Shown here: positions 42,119 through 52,645 of the stretch, in pieces
Numbering within the stretch: the stretch's first letter is position 1
How the letters are laid out: each line of letters opens with the position of its first letter
Source of the DNA: Vanessa cardui
Lineage: Eukaryota; Arthropoda; Insecta; Lepidoptera; Nymphalidae
Assembly (NCBI RefSeq): GCF_905220365.1
Contig: NC_061138.1
Coordinates: 2,170,001 to 2,234,000 of the forward strand
DNA: 64,000 bases
Direction: 5' to 3'
Made by a program: the position numbers and the translations under genes
Notes under the pieces: model-generated
Database searches by the model: none
What the model was told of the DNA's origin: nothing
The model's input: the letters and a program-made list of their open reading frames with translations, nothing else

Positions 42119-42550
42119 TAGGTAAAAATACAAAAATACTGGCCAACGATTGACCACTACACACGCACACTAGTAAAATAGTATGACGTTTGATGGTTGT
42201 GACGCGTAGCTGTCACGCACACCAATATAATAAAGTTGGATCGTATGTTTGGTTCTTTTGCAGTGCGATACCATATCTAGATATATGAATATACTAAGCA
42301 CCTGCCCCCGTACATTCGTCCCCACAGACTATAAATATAATTGATTTTTAATTATTTAAAAATTTAATATTACAGTTTCAATTTTGTAATAAGTAAAGTT
42401 TGAACGTATTTTTAACGTGAATATGTAATCTTTGCTTTAACCAAGTAAGCCCTTTGTTTTGCGTACAAAGTCCGACCAGCTTTCGCTTTCTTAGAAATAC
42501 ACTTAAAATGACAACCGTCGACGTAAGCAAATCAACCTGTGGAGTCATAC
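42119..42550. other. AT-rich spacer
   Basis: No gene. The CACCTGCCCCCGTACATTCG block near 42,300 is unexplained. Confidence 0.4.
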
Positions 42551-42861
42551 AGTGTTGCCAACTTTAAAAATATTTTAACAACATCGTCTTAAACGACGAA
42601 GAACAGGTAGTGTCATAAATTGTTCCCAGTGTAATAAACTCTATATATTGAAGAAATGATAAATGAATAAAAATATAACATTATTGTTTTTTTTATTTGC
42701 GTACATATATATTCAGGTTTTATATTTTTTAATTTTCTCTTTATCATATTTCTGCTTTTAAAAAATTTGATACTGTTAAGGGTAAATACTACATAAGAAA
42801 AGTGTAAGGATCGAGCAATTAATCTTATCTTATGCGGGAAAATCTGAAAGTTGGCAACACT
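42551..42861. mobile_element. Possible MITE bounded by exact 14-bp inverted repeats
   Basis: AGTGTTGCCAACTT at 42,551-42,564 and its exact complement at 42,848-42,861 enclose AT-rich DNA. The CAGTGTTGCCA end style occurs in insect MITEs, but I see no target duplication. Confidence 0.4.
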
Positions 42862-43045
42862 GCAGCGTTGCGGTCACAGCCATCTGTTATACGACATATG
42901 GCGTGGTTTTTTACGGTCCTACGATTTGTTTACATTGCCATCCCTTTCTCACATTCCCTTAAGCATACCGCCTTCCCTCTCCCGCGCTGTTTTCCTTCAA
43001 GGTGCCGGGTAATTGAAATTGAACACTGCATGCGGGCTAAGTGAA
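42862..43045. other. GC-richer unique patch
   Basis: AGCGTTGCGGTCACAGCCATC, a pyrimidine-rich CCCTTCCCTCTCCCGCG-like block and GGTGCCGGGTAATTG. It resembles promoter DNA more than repeats. The 70-codon ORF has no domain. Confidence 0.22.
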
Positions 43046-43157
43046 AGGTCCCACTTGCCATAGATCAAGAACTTTTTGTGACGTTTAACGGTAAATTTTA
43101 ATTATAGATATTTTTGTTTACATTTATTACGCTATGAGCTTCTTAAGAATTATCTAT

Positions 43158-43346
43158 TTATATTATATGTGTTAAAGTATATCTGTCAGTCGCTCTTTCA
43201 CGACCAAACCGCTGAACCGAATTTGATGATATTTGGTATAAAGCAAACTTGAACTCATAGCAAAGACATAGGGTACTTTTTTGCCTAGCACATGACAACC
43301 AACACTCTAAAACGCAAGCGAAACCGAGGGCGATTATTAGTCAAAT
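43158..43346 (+). mobile_element. Hel-2 Helitron-like
   Basis: TCGCTCTTTCACGACCAAACC, CCGAATTTGATGATATTTGG, GACAACCAACACTC, and the end GCGAAACCGAGGGCGA..ATTAG. Confidence 0.68.
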
Positions 43347-43714
43347 ATATTCTACATTTTCCTATTTTCAAACCAACATTTTATGTACCTTTTCGTCTGG
43401 TTTATTCGAAGTGATGTTAGGATATTATTAATCTTCAATATTCAAAACTAAAATGCTTGCTTTTTCATACAAAACATCCCCACAGACAAATCAATAATGT
43501 TAAAATCATAATTTGTATTGAACCAGTTACTTACAAGACATAACACATGCATCTATCTGTAAGTGATCTTTTATCGTCATAGCTGAATAAAGACAGAAAA
43601 TTATCCCAATTGTAAGCAAATGTATCTTTTACTACTTAAAGCTGGGACCTTATTCTATCATTACTATAGGGGGTAAGTTAGTACTCATGTAGCATAATTT
43701 CTTTCCTTAAAAAA
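43347..43714. other. AT-rich spacer
   Basis: No gene or repeat recognised. Confidence 0.4.
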
Positions 43715-43802
43715 TTTTACCACAAATTAAGCATATTATACCCAATGGTGCATGTCCGGATTTGAACCCACATGACCCATCCACTGAGCCACCTGTCTCA
43801 AT
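43715..43802 (-). mobile_element. SINE-A 5' fragment, decayed
   Basis: ACCACAAATTAAGCATAT, B-box complement GGATTTGAACCC, and A-box complement CCACTGAGCCACCTGTCTC. Confidence 0.55.
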
Positions 43803-43805
43803 ATT

Positions 43806-44042
43806 ATCTATACATATAATAAAATTGTAGTGTCTGTTTTTAATATTAAAACAACCGCTTCTTACTAAATGCATAGTACGTATACGAGGTACATAATACC
43901 AAAATCAATTTTGGTCTGTCTGTATGTTTGTTCGGGCTAATCTCTGAAAATGCTGGACCGATTTTGATGGGACTTTCACTGACAGATAGCTGATGTAATA
44001 AGGAGTAACTAACGATAACTTTTTTATTGCAAAAGTGCACGT
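43806..44042 (+). mobile_element. Hel-1 Helitron-like, 3' end lost
   Basis: ATCTATACATATAATAAAATTG start, TTGTTCGGGCTAATCTCTG and GGACCGATTTTGATGGGAC match Hel-1. The CTAG end is missing. Confidence 0.65.
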
Positions 44043-44074
44043 CTCGGACATAGGTAGTTAATAATAATAATAAA

Positions 44075-44170
44075 GGAAACTGGTTTTAGGTCTGTGACAA
44101 CGATCTCCACCGTTGGCTCTTTTCGAGAGCCTTCAATCAGGCTAAGGCTTCATTCTCACGCCCGTACTCC
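44075..44170. other. GC-richer patch with histone-like stem-loop
   Basis: GGCTCT (44,115-44,120), loop TTTCG, AGAGCC (44,126-44,131). This differs from the metazoan histone mRNA stem-loop by one extra loop base. No histone ORF lies next to it. Confidence 0.3.
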
Positions 44171-45055
44171 CACATAATAAAACACTATGAATCATTTATG
44201 CGACATGTCCGCCTGCTTCCTTTAAAACTTCTTCGTTTTGATTTATCACTTTATAATAAGGCAATTACGATTGCGTCCACAAATCTTAATCTCTCTTTAA
44301 TAATCACAATTGTTTGTCATGATTTATTTCTCTATCCTGGAATTGTATCGTGGAACTATCTCGAACGAAATCAACAAAAAAATGTAACTGTTTTGACGTT
44401 ACTCGAAATAATTTGTGACCAATTTTTTTTTTTAGCTTTTTGATGATATAGCGAACGTATTCTTGTTTTCATCCACTTAATTAAGAAATGTGTACTTTTG
44501 TTTACAATTTTGTTGTTCAAGGGAAGTAGTTTAAAGTTTTTTTATTGCATATAAATAAAATATATAGTCATACCTTTTTGTAATTAAACTTGGACGTTGC
44601 ACAGAACAGATGTAGGGCCATTGACCCAGGACTCCCAGAAGACCTGTGTTATGGTAACTTAATAGCAGATGTAATAAATAATAATAAATTGCATGATTAT
44701 TAACTTTTAAATGTCATGGCGTACTTGATGCAGGGTAATACAGACATGCCGCCATTTTAAATTAAAGACCACCGTTCCGTTTTATGGTGCACATGCACAT
44801 AATGTTGCTACTTTAAAAAAATATAGATTAAAAATAACGTATAATTTACGTTTGATTGAAAATAATTACTACTTAAAAGTGACTCTTCAAATCTTTTAAT
44901 GTTTTTATAAATTCTTTCATTTTTTATTTATAATAAATGAACAAGCATTTAAGAATTGTATGTGATGAATTTAATTTACATAATAATCTTTTGAACACTC
45001 ATAAAAATACAAAGAAACGAAAAATAAATGAAAGTGAATTAAATAAGAAGCTTAT
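44171..45055. other. AT-rich spacer
   Basis: No gene. GCCGCCATTTT at 44,748-44,758 matches the YY1/Pho consensus. ORFs are random-looking. Confidence 0.4.
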
Positions 45056-45059
45056 TACG

Positions 45060-45208
45060 TTGAATTTCCGTCAAAATCGGTACAGCCGTTTCATAGATTA
45101 GCTGAACTAACAGCCAGAAAATATGAACCATATACATATTTATTTAGTCAAAAACGGTTATTTTCACTTTGCCAACAGACACTCCAATTTTATTATATGT
45201 ATTGATAT
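45060..45208 (-). mobile_element. Hel-1 5' half
   Basis: TTCCGTCAAAATCGGTACAGCCG and CAGACACTCCAATTTTATTATATG match Hel-1. The 3' CTAG end is absent. Confidence 0.6.
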
Positions 45209-45294
45209 GGGAGATTATGTATGGAATTACTGAAAGAAAATAGATTGAATAGTTCAGCTTGATAATTCACAGACTTTGGACGATTGGCTTTTCA

Positions 45295-45895
45295 CCAACC
45301 TTAACTTAACTTAGGAGCCAAGGAATCATTAAGGTATAGATTTAAAGAAATTAAGATATTGACTGTTGCTTCTCAATACAAATTTTGTAATGTTTTGTAT
45401 GTACGGAAAAATATTAATGTTTTATGAGAAAATGTGATTCTCATAACATTGGTACAAGGAACAAACACAATCTTGTTATTCCTGTTACTCGACTGCATAA
45501 AGTCAGTAACTCTTTTGTGGGGCAATGTATACGCTTCTACAACAGGATCCCAGAAAGCGTTCAAAATGCTTCTGTTGCCAAATTTAAATAAAATGTCACG
45601 GAACGCTTGTGTGCAAAAGGTTACTATACAATTAGCGAGTTTATGTTTGATAGCACACCTTGGGAATGAAACGATCGCCTCCTGGCTATTTCTAATCATA
45701 TACTACTATGTATTTTATTAATTTGACAAAAAAAAATAACAAAAAAAAGACCCGCTGAGTTTCTTTCGCCGGTTCTTCTCAGGTCAGGGTGTTCCTTTTT
45801 CCGAACCGGTGGTAGTGTTTATTTGACAATCAATAAGTAAGTGTAATGCTTCTATATTGAATAAAGGAATTTGAGTTTGAGCTTGAGTTTGAAAC
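45295..45895 (+). mobile_element. Jockey-like LINE 3' end with decayed ORF
   Basis: Translated pieces read IKILTVASQYKFCNVLY and, after frame changes, HKVSNSFVGQCIRFYNRIPE and CAKGYYTISEFMFD. This is the same C-terminal block as LINE-E but a distinct subfamily. The 3' UTR has GCCGGTTCTTCTCAGGTC, CCGAACCGGTGG and a (TTTGAG)n tail. Several frameshifts; not functional. Confidence 0.82.
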
Positions 45896-45974
45896 AGACG
45901 AGATCATAAGGCAATACCAACACCCTTCATTGAGATTTTTCACTACAATACAAACTGACACTCAGAAACGTATA

Positions 45975-46298
45975 GTGCGACACAACTTAGTTGTAGCATC
46001 GGCAAAACTCGTGACACCGATCACATCCGAATTAAGTACGCTATCCCTAATTATCAATATTTATTTCTTATGTGAATATGATCTTTACTCAAACGTAAGT
46101 AAACGTAACGTAACGTACTTGTAATATCATATGAACTAATATATTCGTCGATTTACATGCACTTGCTTTATCGGGTTGAACTACGCGAGAATCTATAGCG
46201 ACGAATAGCGTCGAATGGCGCGATAGCGAGCTATTGTATAAATCGGCAGTGATCGGTTTTATTGAATTTGCCGATGCTACATCTAAGTTGTGCCGTAC
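45975..46298 (+). mobile_element. TA-MITE copy 3 (324 bp)
   Basis: TA flanks at 45,973-45,974 and 46,299-46,300. Ends GTGCGACACAACTTAG and GTACGGCACAACTTAG (opposite strands), then GTAGCATCGGC. Same interior as 2,571-2,859. The 123-codon minus ORF overlapping it is incidental. Confidence 0.85.
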
Positions 46299-46309
46299 TA
46301 CACAACGCT

Positions 46310-46640
46310 GTTGAGGTGCGAACGAAATCCTATTTAGTGGTTCGAATCGATTACATACGCAGTCTCGCTTGTGACGTAATAAATTTATATCGACACCATA
46401 AAAGCAGAAAAGTATTGTTTTGTATACAACGCGGCCGAGGGTTGATATCACACTGTACAATTGTCAAACGATAATAAAATCAACTGGTACGTAGACTGTT
46501 GACGTAAGGTTCATTTTGCTTTATTGTATTTTAGTGTTACGCACAATACGATAGCATCGATTTTACGCCCGTCCGCTCATGTCATTGGTAATTACCGGAA
46601 AGTTATTTTGATGTTTTACGGTTATTTTGCTTGCTCGCTT
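46310..46640. promoter_or_regulatory. Candidate regulatory DNA with paired-homeodomain and ETS-like sites
   Basis: Unique, moderately GC-rich. GGTAATTACC palindrome at 46,587-46,596 overlaps ACCGGAA (46,594-46,600). Also ACGCGGCCGAGGG. No coding pattern. Confidence 0.25.
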
Positions 46641-47290
46641 ATCGACAGGATTAAATGTAGGATAGGATAAGTGGGGTATAATCTAGCGATGGTGTGTCCG
46701 CTAATCAAATGCTGTTACCACGTTCGTGTTTATGGATAATAAAAAAAAATCGAATATAAGTGGACATGTCCTCTGTGGTGGTCCATTGCCACTTATAACT
46801 TTCTATAAAAAAAAACATAACGTTCTTAATTTGAAAAAAAAGAATAATTTTTAATGTCAATGCATTACTTCCTACTTAGGTCCTTTGTAAATGCTTATTT
46901 TCAAAAATTTCCTGGTAAAGGGATAAAATATCATTTAAATAAATATATGATTGTAATATTGACAAATAAATATAGATAATATTAAAAAAATTATAACCTA
47001 CAAAAGTAACCCTTACTCTCGTGCTATGCTCAACGATATTAATCGAATTTGATCAACTATATTACCTATAAATACATGAAAAATCACTATATACCCTATT
47101 CCTAGTAATATCGATTCTATTGAAATTTCAATGAATATTTATTAATCGAATTTTCTGAAATTTATTTTTGAATTTGTTTATGGCAGCGTTATTCAATAAC
47201 AACAATCCAAAGATAAGTTTCGCATTATTTATGTTAATACCAGCGATTCAAAATCACACTACTGAGCGACCTCGAATTATAAAATCGCAA
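46641..47290. other. AT-rich spacer
   Basis: No gene or repeat recognised. Confidence 0.45.
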
Positions 47291-47293
47291 CTG

Positions 47294-47435
47294 AATTCAA
47301 AATAATGCAAGACACATGTTCCATTCGAAAATTAAAAATTTGCTTTAATTCAAAATAATGCAAGATTCGTTCGAAATTTAAAAATTCGCTTTAATTCAAC
47401 ATAATGCTAGATCCGTTCGAAGTTTAAAAATTTGC
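47294..47435. repeat. Three-unit tandem repeat (43-53 bp units)
   Basis: Units start at 47,294, 47,347 and 47,393, each with AATTCAA.ATAATGC.AGA, then TTCGAA and TTAAAAATT.GC. The units differ by small indels, so the duplication is not recent. Confidence 0.85.
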
Positions 47436-47479
47436 AAGTCATACTAATTTCGTAGATAATTAAATCACCAAATGGGTCA

Positions 47480-47605
47480 AATTCCTAGAATGACCGCCGC
47501 GCCCCGCCTGACTAATCCTATCAGATGATAGCAAGTGTGGCCGCCACCTGCGATATTGTCACACACTGCGCAAACACATGTGCGAAGCTTCCGCTTATAA
47601 TAAAC
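47480..47605. promoter_or_regulatory. Candidate cis-regulatory module (Otx, paired GATA, E-box)
   Basis: Unique GC-rich DNA. TAATCC (47,513-47,518) abuts a palindromic GATA pair CTATCAGATGATAG (47,518-47,531), followed by CACCTG (47,545-47,550) in GCCGCCACCTGCG. The clustering within 40 bp is notable. Function is inferred. Confidence 0.38.
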
Positions 47606-47692
47606 TGTTTCCATTACATACTCATCCTAGAAATGACGGATGATAGTACATAGACATTTAAAACATTTTCAGTGACAATTTGAATGAAGCAC

Positions 47693-47810
47693 TTATACTA
47701 ATATTATAGAAGTGAAAACAACTCTGTCTGTTTTTTGGTCAGCCAAACCAAATTTTAGAAAAGAAGAGCCTAGACTTTTTATGGCTAACGCCTAACGTAA
47801 TCCTCTACCT
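47693..47810 (+). mobile_element. Hel-2 5' part
   Basis: ATACTAATATTATAGAAGTG and AACTCTGTCTG match the start of Hel-2. It is cut off by the LINE tail that follows. Confidence 0.5.
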
Positions 47811-47825
47811 CTTTCTATATCTGTT

Positions 47826-47961
47826 TTCCTCTACCTTAAGGTTGCCTGGAAGAGATCGCTGTGTTAGCGATAAGGCCGCCTCTTGTACATCTTTCATCTA
47901 ACCGTGTATATGTGTTTTATTTACTGGTGTACATTAAAGAGTATTTTGATTTGATTTGATT
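47826..47961 (+). mobile_element. CR1/Jockey-like LINE 3' UTR
   Basis: GGTTGCCTGGAAGAGATCGC, hairpin-forming CGCTGTGTTAGCG, ATAAGGCCGCCTCTTGTAC and a TTTGATTTGATTTGATT tail. It matches the 3' UTR of the LINE at 57-58.5 kb. Confidence 0.82.
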
Positions 47962-48185
47962 CGAACACATATTTGTCAACTCTGAAAATATCTTAATGGA
48001 TATTATGATTAATATTGATATAGATCGTCAATAGTTAAATCTATAAGAAATAAGAAAATTATAATTTGACAAACACAATATGACATTGCCTGTATACATA
48101 TATAAATCATATCTATTGTTAATTATATTTCTTATTAATGAAACGAAATGAAAATTTACTTATACAAACTATACAAATACTTATA
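47962..48185. other. AT-rich spacer
   Basis: Nothing recognised. Confidence 0.45.
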
Positions 48186-48337
48186 CATAATGAGTTAGGT
48201 AAAATTAGAAGCCTACGTCCTCGGAGTTCAAGCTAGCTTTTAAAATAAATTTCATCAAATTCGGTTCATTGATTTGGTTGTGAAAGATTGACTGACAGAT
48301 AGAGTAACATATACATTTATAATATTAGTATAGATTA
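48186..48337 (-). mobile_element. Hel-2 5' portion
   Basis: GAGTTAGGTAAAATTAGAAGCC, AATTTCATCAAATTCGGTTC and AATATTAGTATAGATT. The CTAG end is lost. Confidence 0.65.
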
Positions 48338-48770
48338 CTAAATTCATACTCGTAGTATCGTTAACTCGTAAAGAATGGTTCAAATAAACTTCGATAACTG
48401 AAAATATAACTGTTATTTCCAATAAATCGAGTCACCATTCAATGGTTTTAAACACAAAATCGATGTTTCACATCAGAAGTCATGTGCAGTTTCTTCGTTA
48501 TCATTAGCAAGTCTGAATAATGCTTTGGTTCTTTGGATATTTTTTCTATAATTCTAACAAGAAGGTAGAAAAACCCTTATCGGTTAACGATAAAAAATAA
48601 CGAACGTTATTTTATTATATATTTGTCATAATCTATATCCTCTTGGTGTAAACCAAGACAAAACATCTTCTCTTCCGAGGATGGTGGCGCGTTAGTTTGT
48701 AAAGAAAGATTATTATTACGAACCTCTACCTATTACAGAAGCTTTTATATGTGTAATATATTACTAGCGA
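48338..48770. other. AT-rich spacer
   Basis: No gene or repeat recognised. Confidence 0.4.
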
Positions 48771-48773
48771 CCC

Positions 48774-48962
48774 GCCACGGCTTCGCAAGTCCAAAACTGT
48801 CTGTGTTTCTATACTATGTTGTGCATGTATTATACATATAAACCTTCCTCTTGAATCAATCTATCTATTAAAAGAACCCGTATCAAAATCGGTCGTGTAA
48901 TTGTAAAGATATAAGCATACATAGGAACAGACAGCGGTGAGCGATTTTGTTTTATACTGTGT
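48774..48962 (-). mobile_element. Hel-3 Helitron-like
   Basis: CTAGCGACCCGCCACGGCTTCG, AACCTTCCTCTTGAATCAATC and GACAGCGGTGAGCG. Internally deleted near 48,800. Confidence 0.72.
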
Positions 48963-49545
48963 AAAGATTTGTTAAAAATAGACACAGTCAAATGCAATTT
49001 TTATTAACTTTATTACGCTCTTTTCTTTAACCTTCAAAGTGAGAGCGTATTCATTTCTCAACGCACCTACGAGCCTCCCAGTTTCGCGGATTTCAATCTG
49101 CCACTTATTATCCAGTCAGCTTTCTGTTCGTTTGCAAAATGTATATATAAAAAAAATAACTCTTCAGAATTAAAAAAATAACAAAATATAAGCTTAGTGT
49201 CTTTATTAAAAGAAAGAGAAAGAAAAGTCGCCATAACGTTTTTTTTTACGCAATTGACTGTACTGATAAAGAACTTATTTTCAAGAATACATAGATTCAA
49301 TGGGACAATGGAAACTGAGTCATATTTCGGAGACAAATCTTTTAAAATAATCCACGCGACCCCACAGGCCGTCGGGATGGTTTATTAATTACAGAACATT
49401 ATTACAATACTCTGAATTGGTCGCTCAACGATATCATTAATAATACACGAATAGCTTTAGGATTCCGCGACGAATTGCGTGAACCTATTTTATAATTATA
49501 GAAAATGTTTTGTCATTTCTTAATTATTTATCTTAGACTGACTAT
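48963..49545. other. AT-rich spacer
   Basis: Overlapping small ORFs on both strands show no domain. No gene supported. Confidence 0.4.
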
Positions 49546-49549
49546 TTTA

Positions 49550-49690
49550 GATGGAGGAACTAAAGAAAACGGGATGAGTGGTCACCACCGTCGAAAGATA
49601 TTCACTCTCTAAAAAATATAATATATGCCACAACCCTTGTTACACTGTCTCACCGTCAACCAGAACGTATTTATAAGCCCAAGGAACACC
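49550..49690 (-). repeat. Rep-C, strongly decayed
   Basis: GGATGAGTGGTCACCACCGTC and CCACAACCCTTGTTACACTG echo the reverse of Rep-C. Weak. Confidence 0.35.
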
Positions 49691-50535
49691 TAAAACAAGT
49701 ACTGTTGTTAATTGTACCTTGGATATCATTAAGAGACAAATAAAACAATGCGTTACAACTAATAGTAACACAAAAAGCTCTGAATTTATCTATTAAGACT
49801 ATTAAGACTAGGCTATAAGCAATCACGAAAAGTAAGGAATCAGATTCGAATACAATACACCCGACAATTATATTTAAAAAAATATAATTGTAAAGTGAGA
49901 CAATTGTTTTAAATAATAACATCAAGACTCCCCCGAAGACCAATAAACAAGGCCTCCTTCAACAAATGTAAATGCAGTGGAATGTCGTAGAAATCAGTGC
50001 ACACTTGTATGATGTTAAAAATCCCAAACTTTACAATGTTGCTAACCTAACTGCTCATAAAAATATTAATATACGTCTACGGAATTCACTCACACATTCA
50101 AATTTGGAATAAAGCAACCTTTTTTAAGTTGGCTTTTGCCCAGAACTAACGTCAGAACACGTGCAAAAACTAGTTAACACGTATAATTGTATTAAGAAGA
50201 TATTATACAAAATACAAACATAATACTCAGAATAAATCATAAGGTTTATAAATTATACGGAACTCATGTTAAATTTACACGACTCCGCTTACCAGCGTCT
50301 AAAATATTCCATTCATTTTTGAATGATGAACGAATTCGCTAAGTTTTTCACACAACGTAAATATTGATAAGAGCATCATCTACTAACGAGTTTTTAATGC
50401 CTATGTTTAATACTGGCTATTTATAAACACATGCACATATGTTCGATGCTTAAGAGCTCAAAAATAGTGCTTAGTTATAAAAAAAAATTTAGCTCTGTAC
50501 GACGAGAACATGTAATACCTTCTTATCACGAATCA
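49691..50535. other. AT-rich spacer
   Basis: No gene. The 90-codon ORF at 49,671-49,943 has no domain. Confidence 0.4.
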
Positions 50536-50537
50536 TA

Positions 50538-50722
50538 ATATATACTAATATTATAAATGTGAAAGTAACTCTGACTGTCTGTCTGTCGTTCTTTCACATT
50601 CAAAAGAAAAAATGACTTTGATGAAATTTGGTTTGAAAAATACTTGAACTTCAAGGTAGGACATAGGCTACGTTTTTTGCCTGCCTACCTAAAACTCGAA
50701 CGAAGTCGCGGGCTACAATTAG
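50538..50722 (+). mobile_element. Hel-2 Helitron-like
   Basis: ATACTAATATTATAAATGTG, AACTCTGACTGTCTGTCTG, GGACATAGGCTACG, and the end CGAAGTCGCGGGCTACAATTAG. Confidence 0.72.
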
Positions 50723-50977
50723 TACTTATATATTTTGATAACATAATATAACCTTCCCCAAAACGGACTGCACAACCCGGTATAGATTTTATAAATATTA
50801 GATCAGTAGTTATCAGGGAACGCACAAAAACCTTTCATTTATTAAAATAGATTTAGTATATCGAACTACAAAGTCAATTCAACTCGACACACGTAATACG
50901 TTCTACGTAAGTGTATAATTTATTGCTCTAACTAATGATAATTTAAAGAGGAATGCGAATAATATAATCAATGCTAT

Positions 50978-51105
50978 GCCGCAATGGCACAATGGTGAGA
51001 ACACTTCAAACAGAATGGCTTAATCTAAAGTTCGAATCCTTTACTTTCTTTGTCTAAAGAGAGGTGGAAGCCATAGGCCAGCAGTTACATATTTATAAGC
51101 CGTAC
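50978..51105 (+). mobile_element. tRNA-headed SINE remnant
   Basis: TGGCACAATGGTGAGAAC (A-box-like) and AGTTCGAATCC (B-box-like) about 45 bp apart, then GGAAGCCATAGGCCAGCAG and ATTTATAAGCCG, which echo the SINE-A end. An old or distinct SINE. Confidence 0.5.
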
Positions 51106-51144
51106 TTTAGTTAACTTCTTTGATTAATAAATTTTCTTCCTTTT

Positions 51145-51903
51145 CAACCGACTTCAAAAAGGAGGAGGTTATCAATTCGTCTGTATTTTTTTTTTTTTTT
51201 TTTTTTTATGTTTGTTACCTCATAACTTTTTACTGGGTGGACCGATTTTGATAATTTTTTTTTTGTTTGAAAGGTAGTGCTTCCCGTGGGGTCCCATTTT
51301 TTTTTTATTTTTTTCCGATGATGGTATCCGTATGAAAACGACATAAGTCTTAAATTTGCATTATGTATATACGCGACAAATAGGTGAATAAATCAAAATC
51401 ACGTTAACCAATTTTGATGATTCTTTTTTTATTATAAAGGATATACTTTAAGGGTAGTTTGGTGAAAGTTTGGTAAGGTTCTGAGCACAGGATCCATGAC
51501 AAATTAAGGGAACGGGATCCCTCCCGTCAATTATTGCTATATTTGGAGTCGGTGTCAGCCAACCATATACTATACCTATCAAAAAACAATACGAGAATAC
51601 TTTAAGAAATGTTTCTTACAAATTACCTTTTATACGATATTATACTGGGTCAATCAAGAGACTCGTATCGCTTCTTTCTTTTGATTGTTGAAGCGTGTGC
51701 CTGTGGCTGACACCGGCTCCAAATATAACAATAACTATAACTACGTTATATAATCGTAAATCGACTTTTAAGTAGTCTAATATTTTTCATTTCATTTTAC
51801 CAAGGAGGACTCTCAAAAATGTGTTAAATATGCAATTATTGTTATTACTTTTTAGTGCATTTTAATTTGTTTTAAAACACTGTTTTGTTTGAAGTCGGTT
51901 TTT
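51145..51903. mobile_element. Non-autonomous DNA transposon with AACCGACTTCAAA ends
   Basis: The left end AACCGACTTCAAAAAGGAGG and right end TTTGAAGTCGGTTTTTC are inverted. The interior has poly-T tracts and TGGGTGGACCGATTTTGAT. Inside, 31-base arms at 51,531-51,561 and 51,704-51,734 are reverse complements with two mismatches (TTTGGAG.CGGTGTCAGCCA), so a second foldback is nested. No transposase. This is a common lepidopteran repeat style, from memory. Confidence 0.8.
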
Positions 51904-51964
51904 CTTTTTGTTAAAATTTTATTTATTTATTATTTTAACGTATTGGAAAACTCGTAATTGTGTA

Positions 51965-52140
51965 ATTATCACCAACCTATAAATATTGGCATCCTAAGAA
52001 ATGTTTACCATCGCTTACATCGCCAATGCGCCACGAACCTTTGGAACCAAGATGTTACATCCCTTGTGCTATAAGTACCCCCCAACCAACCTTCAAACCA
52101 TAATACATCATTACTAAGTATTGTTTCTTTTTATATTGTT
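51965..52140 (-). repeat. Rep-C, decayed
   Basis: CGCCAATGCGCCACGAACC, CCAAGATGTTACATCCCTTG and CCTTCAAACCATAATACATC are the reverse of Rep-C. Confidence 0.65.
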
Positions 52141-52430
52141 TGGCTTTACAGTTGGATTGTAATGGTCGTTCAGTTAAATGCATATTTATTCAAATATTTT
52201 TTATAACAAAGTAAGTTGCATACATATTTTGCATCGATTTTTTACATGTTTACAAACAATTTTACAACACGTACATTAAAATACGAATCGATTAATCATA
52301 TACAATCGAAAAAAAAACTTGGAATACTCTTTATTATGCAAACGATTCGAATAAAAGTAATTACCACTTGTTAAACAAATACCAGTTAGGGTCAAAGCGT
52401 TCTGTGTGTTTGAGCGTCTAACAATAAACA
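52141..52430. other. AT-rich spacer
   Basis: Nothing recognised. Confidence 0.45.
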
Positions 52431-52434
52431 TGTT

Positions 52435-52645
52435 ATATTCACTACGTGGTACCACGCCTCGTTTCTACCGTCCACCTTCAGTAGGTGACACTGACAGATC
52501 ATTAATTATCCCCCACCGCGACTTGACAACTCGTCACATGTGACAATCTCGACCACAAATATTTACAACGCGCTCAAAACATTTCGAGCCTTATTCAGTT
52601 GCATTAAAGCACATTTGCGCTTTCCCCAGATGTATAATTAACATT
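52435..52645. promoter_or_regulatory. Candidate regulatory island with GTCACATGTGAC palindrome
   Basis: A unique patch with CATTAATTATCCCCCACCG (homeodomain-like core), a perfect 12-bp palindrome GTCACATGTGAC (52,533-52,544) and GCATTAAAGCACATTTGCGC. No ORF, no repeat match. Confidence 0.32.

Noticed and set aside
44110..44135. Histone gene 3' end
   Set aside because: No histone coding sequence on either strand nearby.
46089..46460. 123-codon minus-strand gene
   Set aside because: It mostly overlaps the TA-MITE and lacks a domain.
47294..47435. CRISPR-like array
   Set aside because: Units are contiguous, diverged and lack spacers; the organism is a eukaryote.
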